This document shows positions 16,619-24,716 of a DNA stretch of 50,644 nt, in pieces. The notes beneath the pieces are model-generated. The model was not told where the DNA came from and made no database searches. It saw only the letters and a list, made by a program, of their open reading frames with translations. Position numbers and translations under genes: made by a program. Every line of letters begins with the position of its first letter. Positions within the stretch are counted from its first letter, which is position 1. The DNA is from CAJXVY01 sp965660355 (lineage in GTDB: Bacteria; Actinomycetota; Actinomycetes; Actinomycetales; Microbacteriaceae): assembly GCA_965660355.1 (NCBI GenBank), contig CBFHZN010000009.1, forward strand, positions 1-50,644. The letters are read 5' to 3'.

Positions 16619-17015
16619 TGGATAGCTCCTTAAGATCCAATTCCGAAATTTGCTTTTTAGTTATAGACCCAGACAGGCGTGATCTAATTGTGCCGTTTTG
16701 CCCAATCAGTAGAAGAGTGGGTGTTTGCTTGATTTGCAATTTGGATGCCAAGTCCAACCTATTGGTCACATCGATTTCCGCGAAGTTGACGTTTTCTGAT
16801 TGCAGATTTTTTCTTACTTGTGGGCACTTGGAACACAATTCGGTCGTAAACAACAAAACCTCGGCACCGCTTGTGGAGGCTTCGACACCGATGATTTTTT
16901 CCAACTCAACACGAGAGGGAACAACACCCAGGGCTTCAATGCCTTTGAACTTATAGCCAAAGCCAATGGCCAGGGTGAGAGCAATAAGCCCTAAAACCGA
17001 ATACAAGATTTCCAT
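16605..17015 (-). CDS. membrane-anchored thioredoxin-like protein
   Basis: 136 residues: an N-terminal membrane anchor (about 3-21) and a thioredoxin fold with the active site CSKC (C61, C64) instead of CGPC, and the cis-proline in IKQTPTLLL. The topology suggests that the thioredoxin domain follows a single anchor; either side of the membrane is possible, since the first residues carry few charges. It precedes the DUF4395 gene in an overlapping two-gene unit. The start ATG has a -10 element (TAGGTT) 6 nt upstream and no ribosome-binding site. Confidence 0.9.
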   Translation of the reverse strand: MEILYSVLGLIALTLAIGFGYKFKGIEALGVVPSRVELEKIIGVEASTSGAEVLLFTTELCSKCPQVRKNLQSENVNFAEIDVTNRLDLASKLQIKQTPTLLLIGQNGTIRSRLSGSITKKQISELDLKELSIAKN

Positions 17016-17021
17016 GACAAA

Positions 17022-17027
17022 AACCTA
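17022..17027 (-). promoter_or_regulatory. leaderless-type -10 for the thioredoxin/DUF4395 unit
   Basis: On the minus strand: TAGGTT, 6 nt (TTTGTC), ATG. The divergent thyX promoter lies 56 nt away. Confidence 0.5.
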
Positions 17028-17082
17028 AGACAGTTTGATCGCAAATCTGCGGTTGCTACCAAATGTTTAGCTTTGCTCGCAT

Positions 17083-17088
17083 TAGGCT
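17083..17088 (+). promoter_or_regulatory. leaderless-type -10 for thyX
   Basis: TAGGCT, 7 nt, then the GTG at 17096. This supports the downstream GTG as the real start, because an ATG at 17063 would lie before the promoter element. Confidence 0.55.
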
Positions 17089-17095
17089 TAGCGAC

Positions 17096-17821
17096 GTGAG
17101 CGAAATTGAATTCAGAAGCAATATGACCGTTGAGTTGGTTAGAGCCAGTGCTCAAGACAGCGATGTGATTTTTGCAGCCAGGGTTTCAACCCAGGGGGAA
17201 CAAACTCTTGAAGCAGCACAGGCTGAGCAAGAAGCGCAGAAAAAAGACCGTGGATTGATTAATTTCCTAATGCGAGATAGACACGGATCTCCCTTTGAGC
17301 ACAACTCGATGACTTTTTATGTGCAAGCACCGATCTTCGTGTTCAGAGAGTTTATGCGCCATCGCATTGCAAGCTACAACGAGGAAAGCGGACGCTATCG
17401 CGAATTGAAACCTGTTTTTTATGTGCCAGATGAGAATCGCAATTTGATTCAGGTCGGAAAGCCCGGTTCTTACGAATTCGAACCAGGAACAGCAGAACAG
17501 ATATCGCTTGTTCAACAAGAGGTGATGAGCGTCACAAGAGCAAGCTATGAGTCTTATAAAAGGATGCTAGAAGCTGGTGTTGCAAGGGAAGTTGCACGAA
17601 TTGCGCTTCCTCTTAATATCTACTCGAGCATGTATGTGACCATGAATGCACGCTCGCTGATGAACTTCCTGAGCCTTCGAACAAAGCGAGATGATTCCCA
17701 TTTCCCCTCTTATCCGCAGCGGGAGATTGAGATGTGTGCTGAGCAGATGGAAGACGCTTTCGCCAGCTTGATGCCGATCAGTCACGAGATGTTTAATCAA
17801 AACGGCAGAGTCGCCCCCTAA
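17096..17821 (+). CDS. thyX: flavin-dependent thymidylate synthase
   Basis: Makes dTMP from dUMP using methylenetetrahydrofolate and FAD. The family signature RHRIASYNEESGRY is at 88-101, preceded by FEHNSMTFYVQAPIFV. With the GTG at 17096 the protein is 241 residues and starts MSEIEFRSNMTVELV, as relatives do; the in-frame ATG at 17063 would add 11 residues without family support. dapA and rnj follow, the usual actinobacterial order thyX-dapA-rnj-ftsK. Confidence 0.95.
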   Translation: MSEIEFRSNMTVELVRASAQDSDVIFAARVSTQGEQTLEAAQAEQEAQKKDRGLINFLMRDRHGSPFEHNSMTFYVQAPIFVFREFMRHRIASYNEESGRYRELKPVFYVPDENRNLIQVGKPGSYEFEPGTAEQISLVQQEVMSVTRASYESYKRMLEAGVAREVARIALPLNIYSSMYVTMNARSLMNFLSLRTKRDDSHFPSYPQREIEMCAEQMEDAFASLMPISHEMFNQNGRVAP

Positions 17822-17830
17822 ACCGAGGCG

Positions 17831-17846
17831 ATAGGCTGAAGCCTAT
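17831..17846 (+). promoter_or_regulatory. dapA -10 inside a perfect palindrome
   Basis: ATAGGCT-GA-AGCCTAT. The left arm contains the -10 TAGGCT (17832-17837) 7 nt before the ATG, and the right arm runs into the start codon. There is no ribosome-binding site, so the transcript should be leaderless. The symmetry could be an operator or chance. Confidence 0.55.
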
Positions 17847-18822
17847 GAGTTCAGAGCAAAGTTTATTCGGCCAGGTATTAGTGGCATTGGTGACGCCAAT
17901 GACCAGCGACGGAGAAGTCAACTGGGACGATGTGGAAAAGCATGTTGATTATGTCGTAAGTGGCGGAGCTGATGGAGTTGTGGTCACCGGAACCACGGGT
18001 GAGACTTCAACGCTCACCGACAAAGAAAAACTTCGTTTAGTGGAAGTGGCAAAAAAAGTCGCTGGCGATCGAGCAAAAATCATCACCGGGGGGCCATCCA
18101 ATGAAACCGCCCACGCCATTGAACTCGCCAAAGCCAGCGAAAAAATCGGTGCTGATGGAGTTATGGCGGTCACCCCGTATTACAACAAGCCAACTCAGCA
18201 GGGGTTGCTAACTCATTTTCGAATGGTTGCGGATGCAACTGATTTACCCATGATTTTGTATGACATTCCCGGACGAACAGGTGTCCCAATTAGATTTGAA
18301 ACAATCACCAGATTGGCAAAACATCCCAATATTGTTGCAGTGAAGGATGCCAAGGGTGATTTTGCAGAAGTCTCCAGAGTTCTAAATGAAACTGATTTGC
18401 TTTATTTCAGTGGGGATGATTCGAATGCACTTGCGCATATTGTTTTTGGTGCCACCGGCCTAATTGGTGTTACCGCGAATATTGCCCCAGTTGCCTACAG
18501 AGAGATGGTTGACGCGACAAATCAAAATGACTTTTTAGCTGCGCGTGAGGCTCACAATAAATTAGAGCCGCTGGTTAGGGCCACCATGAATCATGTTCCC
18601 GGAACCGTTGCAGCCAAATACATCCTGCACGGCTTGGGTGATCTTTCAACACCAAGGGTGAGGCTTCCGCTAGTAGGTCCAGAGGAGACCGAGGCTGCGA
18701 AAATCGAATCAGATATTTACTCAGTAATTGATATCCCGGGGCTAAGTTTTGAAAACTGGAGACCTGATCGAAATGCAGCGGCTGGCGGAGCACTTCCTAA
18801 AGTTGCCGGAACTACTCGATGA
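17845..18822 (+). CDS. dapA: 4-hydroxy-tetrahydrodipicolinate synthase
   Basis: Condenses pyruvate with aspartate semialdehyde, the first committed step to diaminopimelate and lysine. The TIM-barrel protein of 325 residues shows TGTTGE (48-53), the catalytic tyrosine Y139 in LYDIPGR and the Schiff-base lysine K167 in VAVKDAKGD. It is somewhat longer than E. coli DapA owing to a C-terminal tail (WRPDRNAAAGGALPKVAGTTR), seen in other actinobacteria. It overlaps rnj by ATGA. Confidence 0.96.
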   Translation: MSSEQSLFGQVLVALVTPMTSDGEVNWDDVEKHVDYVVSGGADGVVVTGTTGETSTLTDKEKLRLVEVAKKVAGDRAKIITGGPSNETAHAIELAKASEKIGADGVMAVTPYYNKPTQQGLLTHFRMVADATDLPMILYDIPGRTGVPIRFETITRLAKHPNIVAVKDAKGDFAEVSRVLNETDLLYFSGDDSNALAHIVFGATGLIGVTANIAPVAYREMVDATNQNDFLAAREAHNKLEPLVRATMNHVPGTVAAKYILHGLGDLSTPRVRLPLVGPEETEAAKIESDIYSVIDIPGLSFENWRPDRNAAAGGALPKVAGTTR

Positions 18823-20486
18823 ATTTACCTAAATTAGCAAAGGGAACACTGCGCATAGTTCCCCTCGGGGGCATTGGAGAAATCGGTCGCAACATGACCG
18901 TTTTTGAACTGAACGGGAAACTGCTAATCGTTGACTGCGGCGTGCTATTTCCTGAAGAGCACCACCCCGGGGTTGATGTCATCCTTCCAGATTTCGGTTA
19001 CATCGAGGAGCGTATCGATGATGTCATTGGATTAGTGTTGACTCACGGTCACGAGGATCACATTGGCGGTGTTCCCTATTTACTCAGACTGAAGCAAGAT
19101 ATTCCAATTCTGGGGTCATCGCTGACACTTGCATTCATCGAGGCAAAACTAAAAGAGCACAGAATCACCCCTTTTACCCACACTGTTTCTGAGGGTCAAA
19201 AAGAGCAGATGGCGGGTTTTGACTTGGAGTTTATTGCGGTGAATCACTCCATACCGGATGCACTTGCAGTGGTTATCAAATCTGAGGCTGGAACCGTTTT
19301 GCATACTGGGGATTTCAAAATGGATCAGTTGCCTTTGGATGGAAGGCTTACCGATCTAAACTCATTCGCAAAAGTGGGCGATCAGGGCCTAGATCTTTTC
19401 TTGGTGGATAGCACCAATGCGGATGTTCCTGGATTTACACCCTTGGAAAAGGAGATTGGCCCGGTCATTGAAAATGTCATCTCCAAAACCCCTGGCAAAG
19501 TTGTGGTGGCATCTTTTGCATCTCACGTGCACAGGGTCCAACAAGTTCTAGATGCTGCCCATGCCAATAATCGTCGGGTGGCGCTAGTGGGTCGTTCAAT
19601 GGTCCGAAACATGCAAATTGCAGCGGACCTTGGATTTTTGAGAGTGCCCGAGGGGCTGTTGATTGATGTCAAAAAAGCGGGTGATGTGCCAGACAGCAGA
19701 ATCGTGTTCATGTCCACCGGAAGCCAGGGGGAGCCGATGGCGGTTTTGAGTCGAATGGCTAATCAGGACCATGCGATTGAGATTGGAACAGAAGACACGG
19801 TGTTGTTGGCATCAAGTCTTATCCCGGGAAACGAAAATGCCGTTTACCGAGTGATTGACAAACTGAGTGCGCTGGGTGCAAATGTTGTTCACAAGGGAAA
19901 TGCCAAGGTGCACGTCAGTGGCCACAGTGCTGCGGGTGAACTGTTGTATTGCTTTAATGTGCTGAAGCCTAAAAACGTGATGCCGGTGCACGGGGAGTTT
20001 CGTCACCTAACTGCCTGTGCAAAGCTGGCTGAGCAAACAGGCGTTCCTCCCGAGCGAATCTTGGTGGGCGAGGATGGGTCCGTGATTGACCTGGCAAACG
20101 GAATTGCTGAAATCGTGGGCAAAGTCGAATGCGGGATGCTTTTTGTGGATGGCAAAACAGTTGGGAAGATAACCGAGGACGACCTCAAGGACCGAATGAC
20201 GTTAGCCGCAGAGGGGTTTGTTTCGATTTTTGTGGTGATTGATCCAGACACCGGCGTGGTTATCGAGGGTCCTGAGATTAGAGCTCGCGCGTATGCCGAA
20301 GAGGATCACGTTTTTGATGACATAAAGCCCGAGATCCAAAGGGCTTTAGACAAAGCAGCCAGTGAGGGCGTTCGAGATAGCTATCAGTTCCAGCAGGTGA
20401 TTCGAAGAACTATCGGAGGCTGGGTGAATAAAGCCCACAGACGTCGTCCTATGATTATTCCGGTGGTCGTTCAGTCCAGACGCTAG
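18819..20486 (+). CDS. rnj: ribonuclease J
   Basis: Metallo-beta-lactamase/beta-CASP nuclease with 5'-3' exo- and endonuclease activity in rRNA maturation and mRNA decay. The zinc motif HGHEDH is at 76-81, followed by HTGDFKMD, the beta-CASP part with SFASHVHRVQQVL, and VSGHSAAGEL near 370. A C-terminal domain completes the 555 residues, the usual size. Its ATG overlaps the dapA stop, so the two are translationally coupled, a widespread actinobacterial arrangement. Confidence 0.96.
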   Translation: MNLPKLAKGTLRIVPLGGIGEIGRNMTVFELNGKLLIVDCGVLFPEEHHPGVDVILPDFGYIEERIDDVIGLVLTHGHEDHIGGVPYLLRLKQDIPILGSSLTLAFIEAKLKEHRITPFTHTVSEGQKEQMAGFDLEFIAVNHSIPDALAVVIKSEAGTVLHTGDFKMDQLPLDGRLTDLNSFAKVGDQGLDLFLVDSTNADVPGFTPLEKEIGPVIENVISKTPGKVVVASFASHVHRVQQVLDAAHANNRRVALVGRSMVRNMQIAADLGFLRVPEGLLIDVKKAGDVPDSRIVFMSTGSQGEPMAVLSRMANQDHAIEIGTEDTVLLASSLIPGNENAVYRVIDKLSALGANVVHKGNAKVHVSGHSAAGELLYCFNVLKPKNVMPVHGEFRHLTACAKLAEQTGVPPERILVGEDGSVIDLANGIAEIVGKVECGMLFVDGKTVGKITEDDLKDRMTLAAEGFVSIFVVIDPDTGVVIEGPEIRARAYAEEDHVFDDIKPEIQRALDKAASEGVRDSYQFQQVIRRTIGGWVNKAHRRRPMIIPVVVQSRR

Positions 20487-20522
20487 CCGTTGTGCCTAAG
20501 CCGAATTTTGGCTTGCCCTTGC

Positions 20523-20528
20523 TAGTTT
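20523..20528 (+). promoter_or_regulatory. leaderless-type -10 for ftsK
   Basis: TAGTTT, 6 nt (TGTGCC), ATG. There is no ribosome-binding site and no strong -35. An AAGCC/GGCTT dyad lies just upstream (20498-20514). Confidence 0.45.
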
Positions 20529-20534
20529 TGTGCC

Positions 20535-22940
20535 ATGGCACGCAAGACACCGCCGCCGAAAAGGCCAGCGGCCAAAAACCGCAAAGCACCCGCGAAAACA
20601 GCTAAGACTGCAGCGGGGGCCAGTTTTTGGAGCTCGCTGGCAAGTTTTTACATGCTTTTAGCTCACGGTATGGGGTCACTAATCCGTGCTTTTTCAACGG
20701 AGAAACTTGCAGATGCCGACAGGCGAGATGGTGCGCCGTTTTTGCTGTTCTTGCTAAGTATCTTGGGGGCAGTGTTTGCTTGGTTTTTGATTGATGTTGG
20801 CTGGGCTCAGGATATTCACTACTACAGCTTCGGATTGCTTTTCGGTTCGGTTTCCAGGGTGTTTCCAGTGCTGCTGCTGATTTATGCAATCTATTTATTT
20901 AGATCTCCCGCTTCAGTCAAGGACAGTTCAAGATTCGCAGCTGGGTTCTGGCTTTTTCTGGCTACCGTGTCAGCCTTTTTTCATATCTTTGGGCAAAGAC
21001 CTCAACCCTCAGGGGTGATAAGCGAGGGTCCGATTGATTTTGCCACAGCGGGTGGGCTGTTTGGTTGGTTGATTGGAGAGCCAACGGTTTCACTGCTAAG
21101 CATTTATGGAGCTGTTCCAGTCTTGATTGTTTTGCTCGCTGTTTCAGTGTTGATTATGACTAGAACAGCACCCAATCAGGTAATTAGCAGGTTTGCTGAT
21201 TTATATGAATTTTTATTTGGGACCAGACCTCAACGCAAGCAAAAAGTGGCTGCTGATTGGTGGCAAAAAGAAAAAGAATCCAATCAAGCTTTTGAAAACC
21301 CGGTGATTCTCGACCAGCCAGAGATTGAAACTGAAGCGGAACCTGAACAAGAGGTCCCAATCGAGGAATTGCCAACCGAGCCAATCGGAATACCAGAAGA
21401 AATTGAACAGGAACCAGAGTTTTTAGCTGAGAAAAGTGTCCCTACAGGGCCCTACCAACTTCCGAGCATGTCTTTATTGGAGGCGGGCACTCCAGTCAAG
21501 GCATCAAGTGATCACAATCAAAGATCAGCTGATTCGATTAATGCTGTGTTCAAGGAGTTTGGGGTTCAAGCTAGAGTTAGCGGGTTCACCCGTGGCCCAA
21601 CGGTTACCACCTACGAGGTGGAGCTTGGAACGGGTGTGAAGGTGGAGGCTGTCACTAGGCTAACCAACAACATTTCCTACGCAGTCGCCTCCAGCGAGGT
21701 TCGAATTCTTGCTCCGATTCCCGGCAAAAGTGCAATTGGTATTGAGATACCAAACGCAGACAGGGAGACAGTCACTCTCGGTGATGTTTTGAAATCTAAA
21801 AATGCCTCACAGTCAAAACATCCTCTGACCATCGGCGTGGGAAAAGATGCCGAGGGTGGATTCGTGGTGGCGAATCTTTCAAAGATGCCACACCTGTTGG
21901 TTGCTGGAGCGACTGGTGCGGGAAAGTCAAGCTTTATAAATTCAATGATTACTTCTGTTTTGATGCGGGCAACCCCAGCTGAGGTGAGAATGGTGCTGGT
22001 GGATCCAAAGCGTGTGGAGCTTTCGATTTATCAAAGCGTCCCGCACCTGGTAACGCCAATTATTACCAATCCCAAAAAAGCCGCTGAAGCCTTGCAGTGG
22101 GTGGTAAGGGAAATGGATAGTCGCTATGACGATTTGGCTCAGTTTGGATTCAAGCACATTGATGATTTCAACCGAGCTGTTGTAAACGGGGAGTTGAAAC
22201 TTCCAGAGGGTTCAAAGCGAGAGCTGCAAACCTACCCTTACCTGCTGGTGGTCGTGGACGAGTTGGCTGATTTGATGATTGTCGCACCAAGAGATGTTGA
22301 GGATGCAATCGTGAGAATCACTCAGCTGGCTAGGGCAAGTGGCATTCACCTTGTTCTGGCCACCCAAAGACCCTCAGTTGATGTTGTTACTGGATTAATT
22401 AAGGCCAACGTTCCCTCCAGGATGGCCTTCTCGGTTTCCAGTGTCACCGACTCAAGAGTCATTCTTGATGGCCCTGGAGCGGAAAAACTGGTTGGTCAGG
22501 GAGATGCTTTATTCAATCCAATGGGGTCCAATAGGTCTCTAAGAGTGCAAGGTTCATGGATCTCTGAGGATGAGGTTGAAAAGGTTGTAGCTCACGTGAA
22601 GAGTCAGATGGAGCCCAACTATCGAAGTGATGTTATGCAAAGCCAGAGCTCGGCAGTTGCTGATAGTGAGATTGGCGATGATCTTGAGCTTGTTTTGAAA
22701 GCTTGCGAACTGATAGTTAATAGCCAGTTTGGCTCCACCAGCATGCTTCAAAGAAAGCTTCGGGTGGGCTTTGCCAAGGCTGGGCGATTGATGGATCTTT
22801 TAGAAAGTTATCGTGTGGTTGGTCCAAGCGAGGGCTCAAAGGCTCGAGAAGTGTTGGTAAAACCAGATGATTTGGCACAAGCTTTGGCTAGACTCCGAGG
22901 AGAAACCGAGGAAGAGGCAAGTGCGCAAGAAGGCGATTAG
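20535..22940 (+). CDS. ftsK: DNA translocase FtsK/SpoIIIE
   Basis: Septal ATP-driven DNA pump that clears chromosome ends and acts at division. The 801-residue protein has a basic N-terminus (MARKTPPPKRPAAKNRKAP), four membrane helices (about 33-220), an acidic Glu/Pro-rich linker (about 255-300), and the RecA-like motor with Walker A GATGAGKSS (about 458-466) and Walker B VVVDELADLM. The C-terminal gamma winged helix (VNSQFGSTSMLQRKLRVGFAKAGRLM), which reads polar chromosome sequences, is intact. The 3' end overlaps pgsA by 20 bases. It begins the conserved ftsK-pgsA-cinA-clgR-recA block. Confidence 0.96.
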   Translation: MARKTPPPKRPAAKNRKAPAKTAKTAAGASFWSSLASFYMLLAHGMGSLIRAFSTEKLADADRRDGAPFLLFLLSILGAVFAWFLIDVGWAQDIHYYSFGLLFGSVSRVFPVLLLIYAIYLFRSPASVKDSSRFAAGFWLFLATVSAFFHIFGQRPQPSGVISEGPIDFATAGGLFGWLIGEPTVSLLSIYGAVPVLIVLLAVSVLIMTRTAPNQVISRFADLYEFLFGTRPQRKQKVAADWWQKEKESNQAFENPVILDQPEIETEAEPEQEVPIEELPTEPIGIPEEIEQEPEFLAEKSVPTGPYQLPSMSLLEAGTPVKASSDHNQRSADSINAVFKEFGVQARVSGFTRGPTVTTYEVELGTGVKVEAVTRLTNNISYAVASSEVRILAPIPGKSAIGIEIPNADRETVTLGDVLKSKNASQSKHPLTIGVGKDAEGGFVVANLSKMPHLLVAGATGAGKSSFINSMITSVLMRATPAEVRMVLVDPKRVELSIYQSVPHLVTPIITNPKKAAEALQWVVREMDSRYDDLAQFGFKHIDDFNRAVVNGELKLPEGSKRELQTYPYLLVVVDELADLMIVAPRDVEDAIVRITQLARASGIHLVLATQRPSVDVVTGLIKANVPSRMAFSVSSVTDSRVILDGPGAEKLVGQGDALFNPMGSNRSLRVQGSWISEDEVEKVVAHVKSQMEPNYRSDVMQSQSSAVADSEIGDDLELVLKACELIVNSQFGSTSMLQRKLRVGFAKAGRLMDLLESYRVVGPSEGSKAREVLVKPDDLAQALARLRGETEEEASAQEGD

Positions 22941-23466
22941 GCAAATACCAAACGCAATCACCGTGTTGCGGATTTTGCTAGTACCGCTGGTTATCTTTTT
23001 GTTAGTTGAGGCTGAGAACTCCTGGGAGCTGTGGCTTGCCGTATTTTTCTTTGTTCTCAGTGCAGCCACTGACGGGATTGATGGGGCCATAGCGAGAAGA
23101 AAAGACCTGGTGAGCAAAACCGGTCAATTGCTTGATCCAATTGCAGATAAGGCTTTGTTGGGTGGATCGCTCATTGCCCTGAGCTATGTTGGCCAAGTTA
23201 GCTGGATTCCGACCCTATTGATTCTCTCCAGAGAGATTGTTGTAACCATTTATCGATTGGTTGTTGCCAGACGCAGGGTGATTGCCTCGAGCAGGGGCGG
23301 GAAGCTCAAAACTGTCATCCAATCCACTGCAATTCCAATTGTGATAGCCCCCATTGAGTTTTTAGGGGAGTGGGTTTTGGTTTTGAATCAAGCGGTCATC
23401 TGGATTGCTGTCTTAGCAACTATCTGGAGTGGCTATGAGTTTTTTAGGAAGCAATTTGTTAGCTGA
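22921..23466 (+). CDS. pgsA: CDP-alcohol phosphatidyltransferase, probable PgsA
   Basis: Membrane enzyme, most likely CDP-diacylglycerol-glycerol-3-phosphate phosphatidyltransferase. The family signature spans DGIDGAIARRKDLVSKTGQ and the following LLDPIADK, with D51, D54, D72 and D76 in the required spacing; about five membrane helices surround it. I chose the GTG at 22921 (181 residues, MRKKAIRQIPNAITVLRI), behind a purine-rich GAGGAAGAGG, rather than an in-frame ATG at 22867 inside ftsK. The position between ftsK and cinA matches mycobacterial pgsA3. Substrate preference cannot be read from sequence. Confidence 0.92.
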   Translation: MRKKAIRQIPNAITVLRILLVPLVIFLLVEAENSWELWLAVFFFVLSAATDGIDGAIARRKDLVSKTGQLLDPIADKALLGGSLIALSYVGQVSWIPTLLILSREIVVTIYRLVVARRRVIASSRGGKLKTVIQSTAIPIVIAPIEFLGEWVLVLNQAVIWIAVLATIWSGYEFFRKQFVS

Positions 23467-23941
23467 GGTTTTGGAGTATTGCAGAAAGCGCGGTCTAAAG
23501 ATTGCCGTCATCGAAAGCCTAACCGGAGGATTGCTGGCCAATCGATTTGTCAGTGTCAGTGGTGCCAGTGATGTTTTTCTGGGAGGAGTTATCGCCTATC
23601 AAGACGAGCTCAAATCGTATTTCGCGAGTGTGTCTCCCTCGCTTATTCAATCTCAAACTGCGGTGGATGCAGAGGTCGCCTCACAGATGGCCGCTGGAAT
23701 CCGATCCCGTTTTTCATCAGTTATGGACATAGCTAACGAATCCGTTATTGGAATCTCCACAACCGGTGTTGCGGGACCAGATGCGGTTGGCGAGCATTTA
23801 GTGGGCGAGGTTTATCTGGGTATCTCCGTTTGGGGAGGGGAGAGTGTTTACCAGTATCAATTGCAGGGTGACCGTCAGCAAATCCGAGAACAGGCTTGCG
23901 ATCGAGCAATTGAAGCATTCAGGGAACAACTGGGTCAGTAG
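23435..23941 (+). CDS. cinA: CinA C-terminal domain protein (NMN amidohydrolase type)
   Basis: 168 residues corresponding only to the CinA/PncC C-terminal domain, which in other bacteria deamidates nicotinamide mononucleotide; the N-terminal molybdopterin-binding-like domain of full CinA is absent, as is usual in actinobacteria. Motifs: VIESLTGG near the start and STTGVAGPDAVGEHLVGEVY. ATG at 23435 is preferred over the GTG at 23429 because GGAG lies just upstream at workable spacing. It overlaps pgsA by 32 bases. Confidence 0.9.
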   Translation: MSFLGSNLLAEVLEYCRKRGLKIAVIESLTGGLLANRFVSVSGASDVFLGGVIAYQDELKSYFASVSPSLIQSQTAVDAEVASQMAAGIRSRFSSVMDIANESVIGISTTGVAGPDAVGEHLVGEVYLGISVWGGESVYQYQLQGDRQQIREQACDRAIEAFREQLGQ

Positions 23942-23987
23942 TCTGGTTAGTTAATTATCAGCAACTTTTGAGGCGCTCACATAGAAA

Positions 23988-24332
23988 ATGACGGCGGGCT
24001 CAACTAGTGTTGGAGCTCAGGAGGTTGAATTGCTACTACGTCAACAAATTGGTGAGGTTCTACGAACTCACCGCCTGCACAAGGGAATGACTCTAAGGCA
24101 GGTCGCGGGACGCGCCAGCGTAGCTTTGGGTTACCTTAGCGAGGTCGAGCGTGGGCAAAAGGAAGTTTCGAGTGAAATCTTGCAGTCAGTAGCTGACTCC
24201 CTAGAAGTTCCCCTTTCACTAATCATTCGCCAGGTGAGCGATCGAGTTGCGGCAAGTGAAGGGGTTTACATCCCCGACACAGTTCCAGACGAGTTCGTGT
24301 CAGAGGCTGGTCTGGTTTCCGAAAACTCCTAA
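23988..24332 (+). CDS. clgR: ClgR-type XRE family transcriptional regulator
   Basis: 114-residue DNA-binding protein. The helix-turn-helix spans about 21-77 with TLRQVAGRASVALGYLSEVE and RGQKEVSSEILQSVADSLEV, nearly the ClgR signature. In Mycobacterium, Corynebacterium and Streptomyces ClgR activates the clp protease genes and other stress genes and lies in the same place between cinA and recA. The C-terminal tail is short and acidic. I see no obvious ClgR site in the 46-nt upstream gap. The mycobacterial pspA/35-kDa gene that often follows is missing here. Confidence 0.9.
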   Translation: MTAGSTSVGAQEVELLLRQQIGEVLRTHRLHKGMTLRQVAGRASVALGYLSEVERGQKEVSSEILQSVADSLEVPLSLIIRQVSDRVAASEGVYIPDTVPDEFVSEAGLVSENS

Positions 24333-24343
24333 CAGTTCAGTAA

Positions 24344-24577
24344 TTGCGCTTATCTGAGTTTCACTTCCTCATGAATGAGGAGTTTGGTGAAAGCTATTCT
24401 GAAATTCTTAGGCGAGATCTGCATTTGCAGGAGCTATCGGACAAAACCCCAAATGAGGCGCTAGCAGATGGTGACGACCCCAAAGATATTTGGTTAGCTA
24501 TCTGCAGGTCTCAGCAGGTACCTAAATCAAGGTGGGCTGGAAAGCCGATTGCAAAAAGAAAAACCGACACGCAATAG
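24344..24577 (+). CDS. DUF3046 family protein
   Basis: 77 residues starting MRLSEFHFLMNEEFGESY, the conserved opening of DUF3046, with a TTG start at 24344. Members are small, soluble actinobacterial proteins of unknown function nearly always located just upstream of recA, as here. The C-terminus is basic (RWAGKPIAKRKTDTQ). It lies 11 nt after clgR, suggesting co-transcription. Confidence 0.88.
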   Translation: MRLSEFHFLMNEEFGESYSEILRRDLHLQELSDKTPNEALADGDDPKDIWLAICRSQQVPKSRWAGKPIAKRKTDTQ

Positions 24578-24580
24578 ATA

Positions 24581-24598
24581 TTCGAAATTTTGTTCGAA
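24581..24598 (+). promoter_or_regulatory. LexA-binding SOS box upstream of recA
   Basis: TTCGAAATTTTGTTCGAA. Compared with the Gram-positive/actinobacterial consensus CGAAC-N4-GTTCG it differs at one position (CGAAA). It sits 11 nt before the putative recA -35. Confidence 0.82.
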
Positions 24599-24609
24599 TA
24601 TGAATTAGT

Positions 24610-24638
24610 TTGTTCACATATCTGAATAAGAGTATTTT
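24610..24638 (+). promoter_or_regulatory. recA promoter
   Basis: TTGTTC, 17-nt spacer, TATTTT, giving a leader of roughly 70 nt before the recA ATG. The SOS box lies immediately upstream. Confidence 0.6.
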
Positions 24639-24716
24639 TTCCACAATCGGCATTGCCTGCGGCTTTGTGAGTCACTGGAAAATTAGGGTTTTGAAAAAGA
24701 ATTGGAAAGGCCAAAA

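Noticed and set aside
17063..17065. ATG as the thyX start
   Set aside because: It precedes the TAGGCT -10 and adds residues not found in relatives; GTG at 17096 fits both promoter and family.
20498..20514. AAGCC/GGCTT dyad as rnj terminator
   Set aside because: The stem is short and is followed by GCCCTTGC, not a T run.
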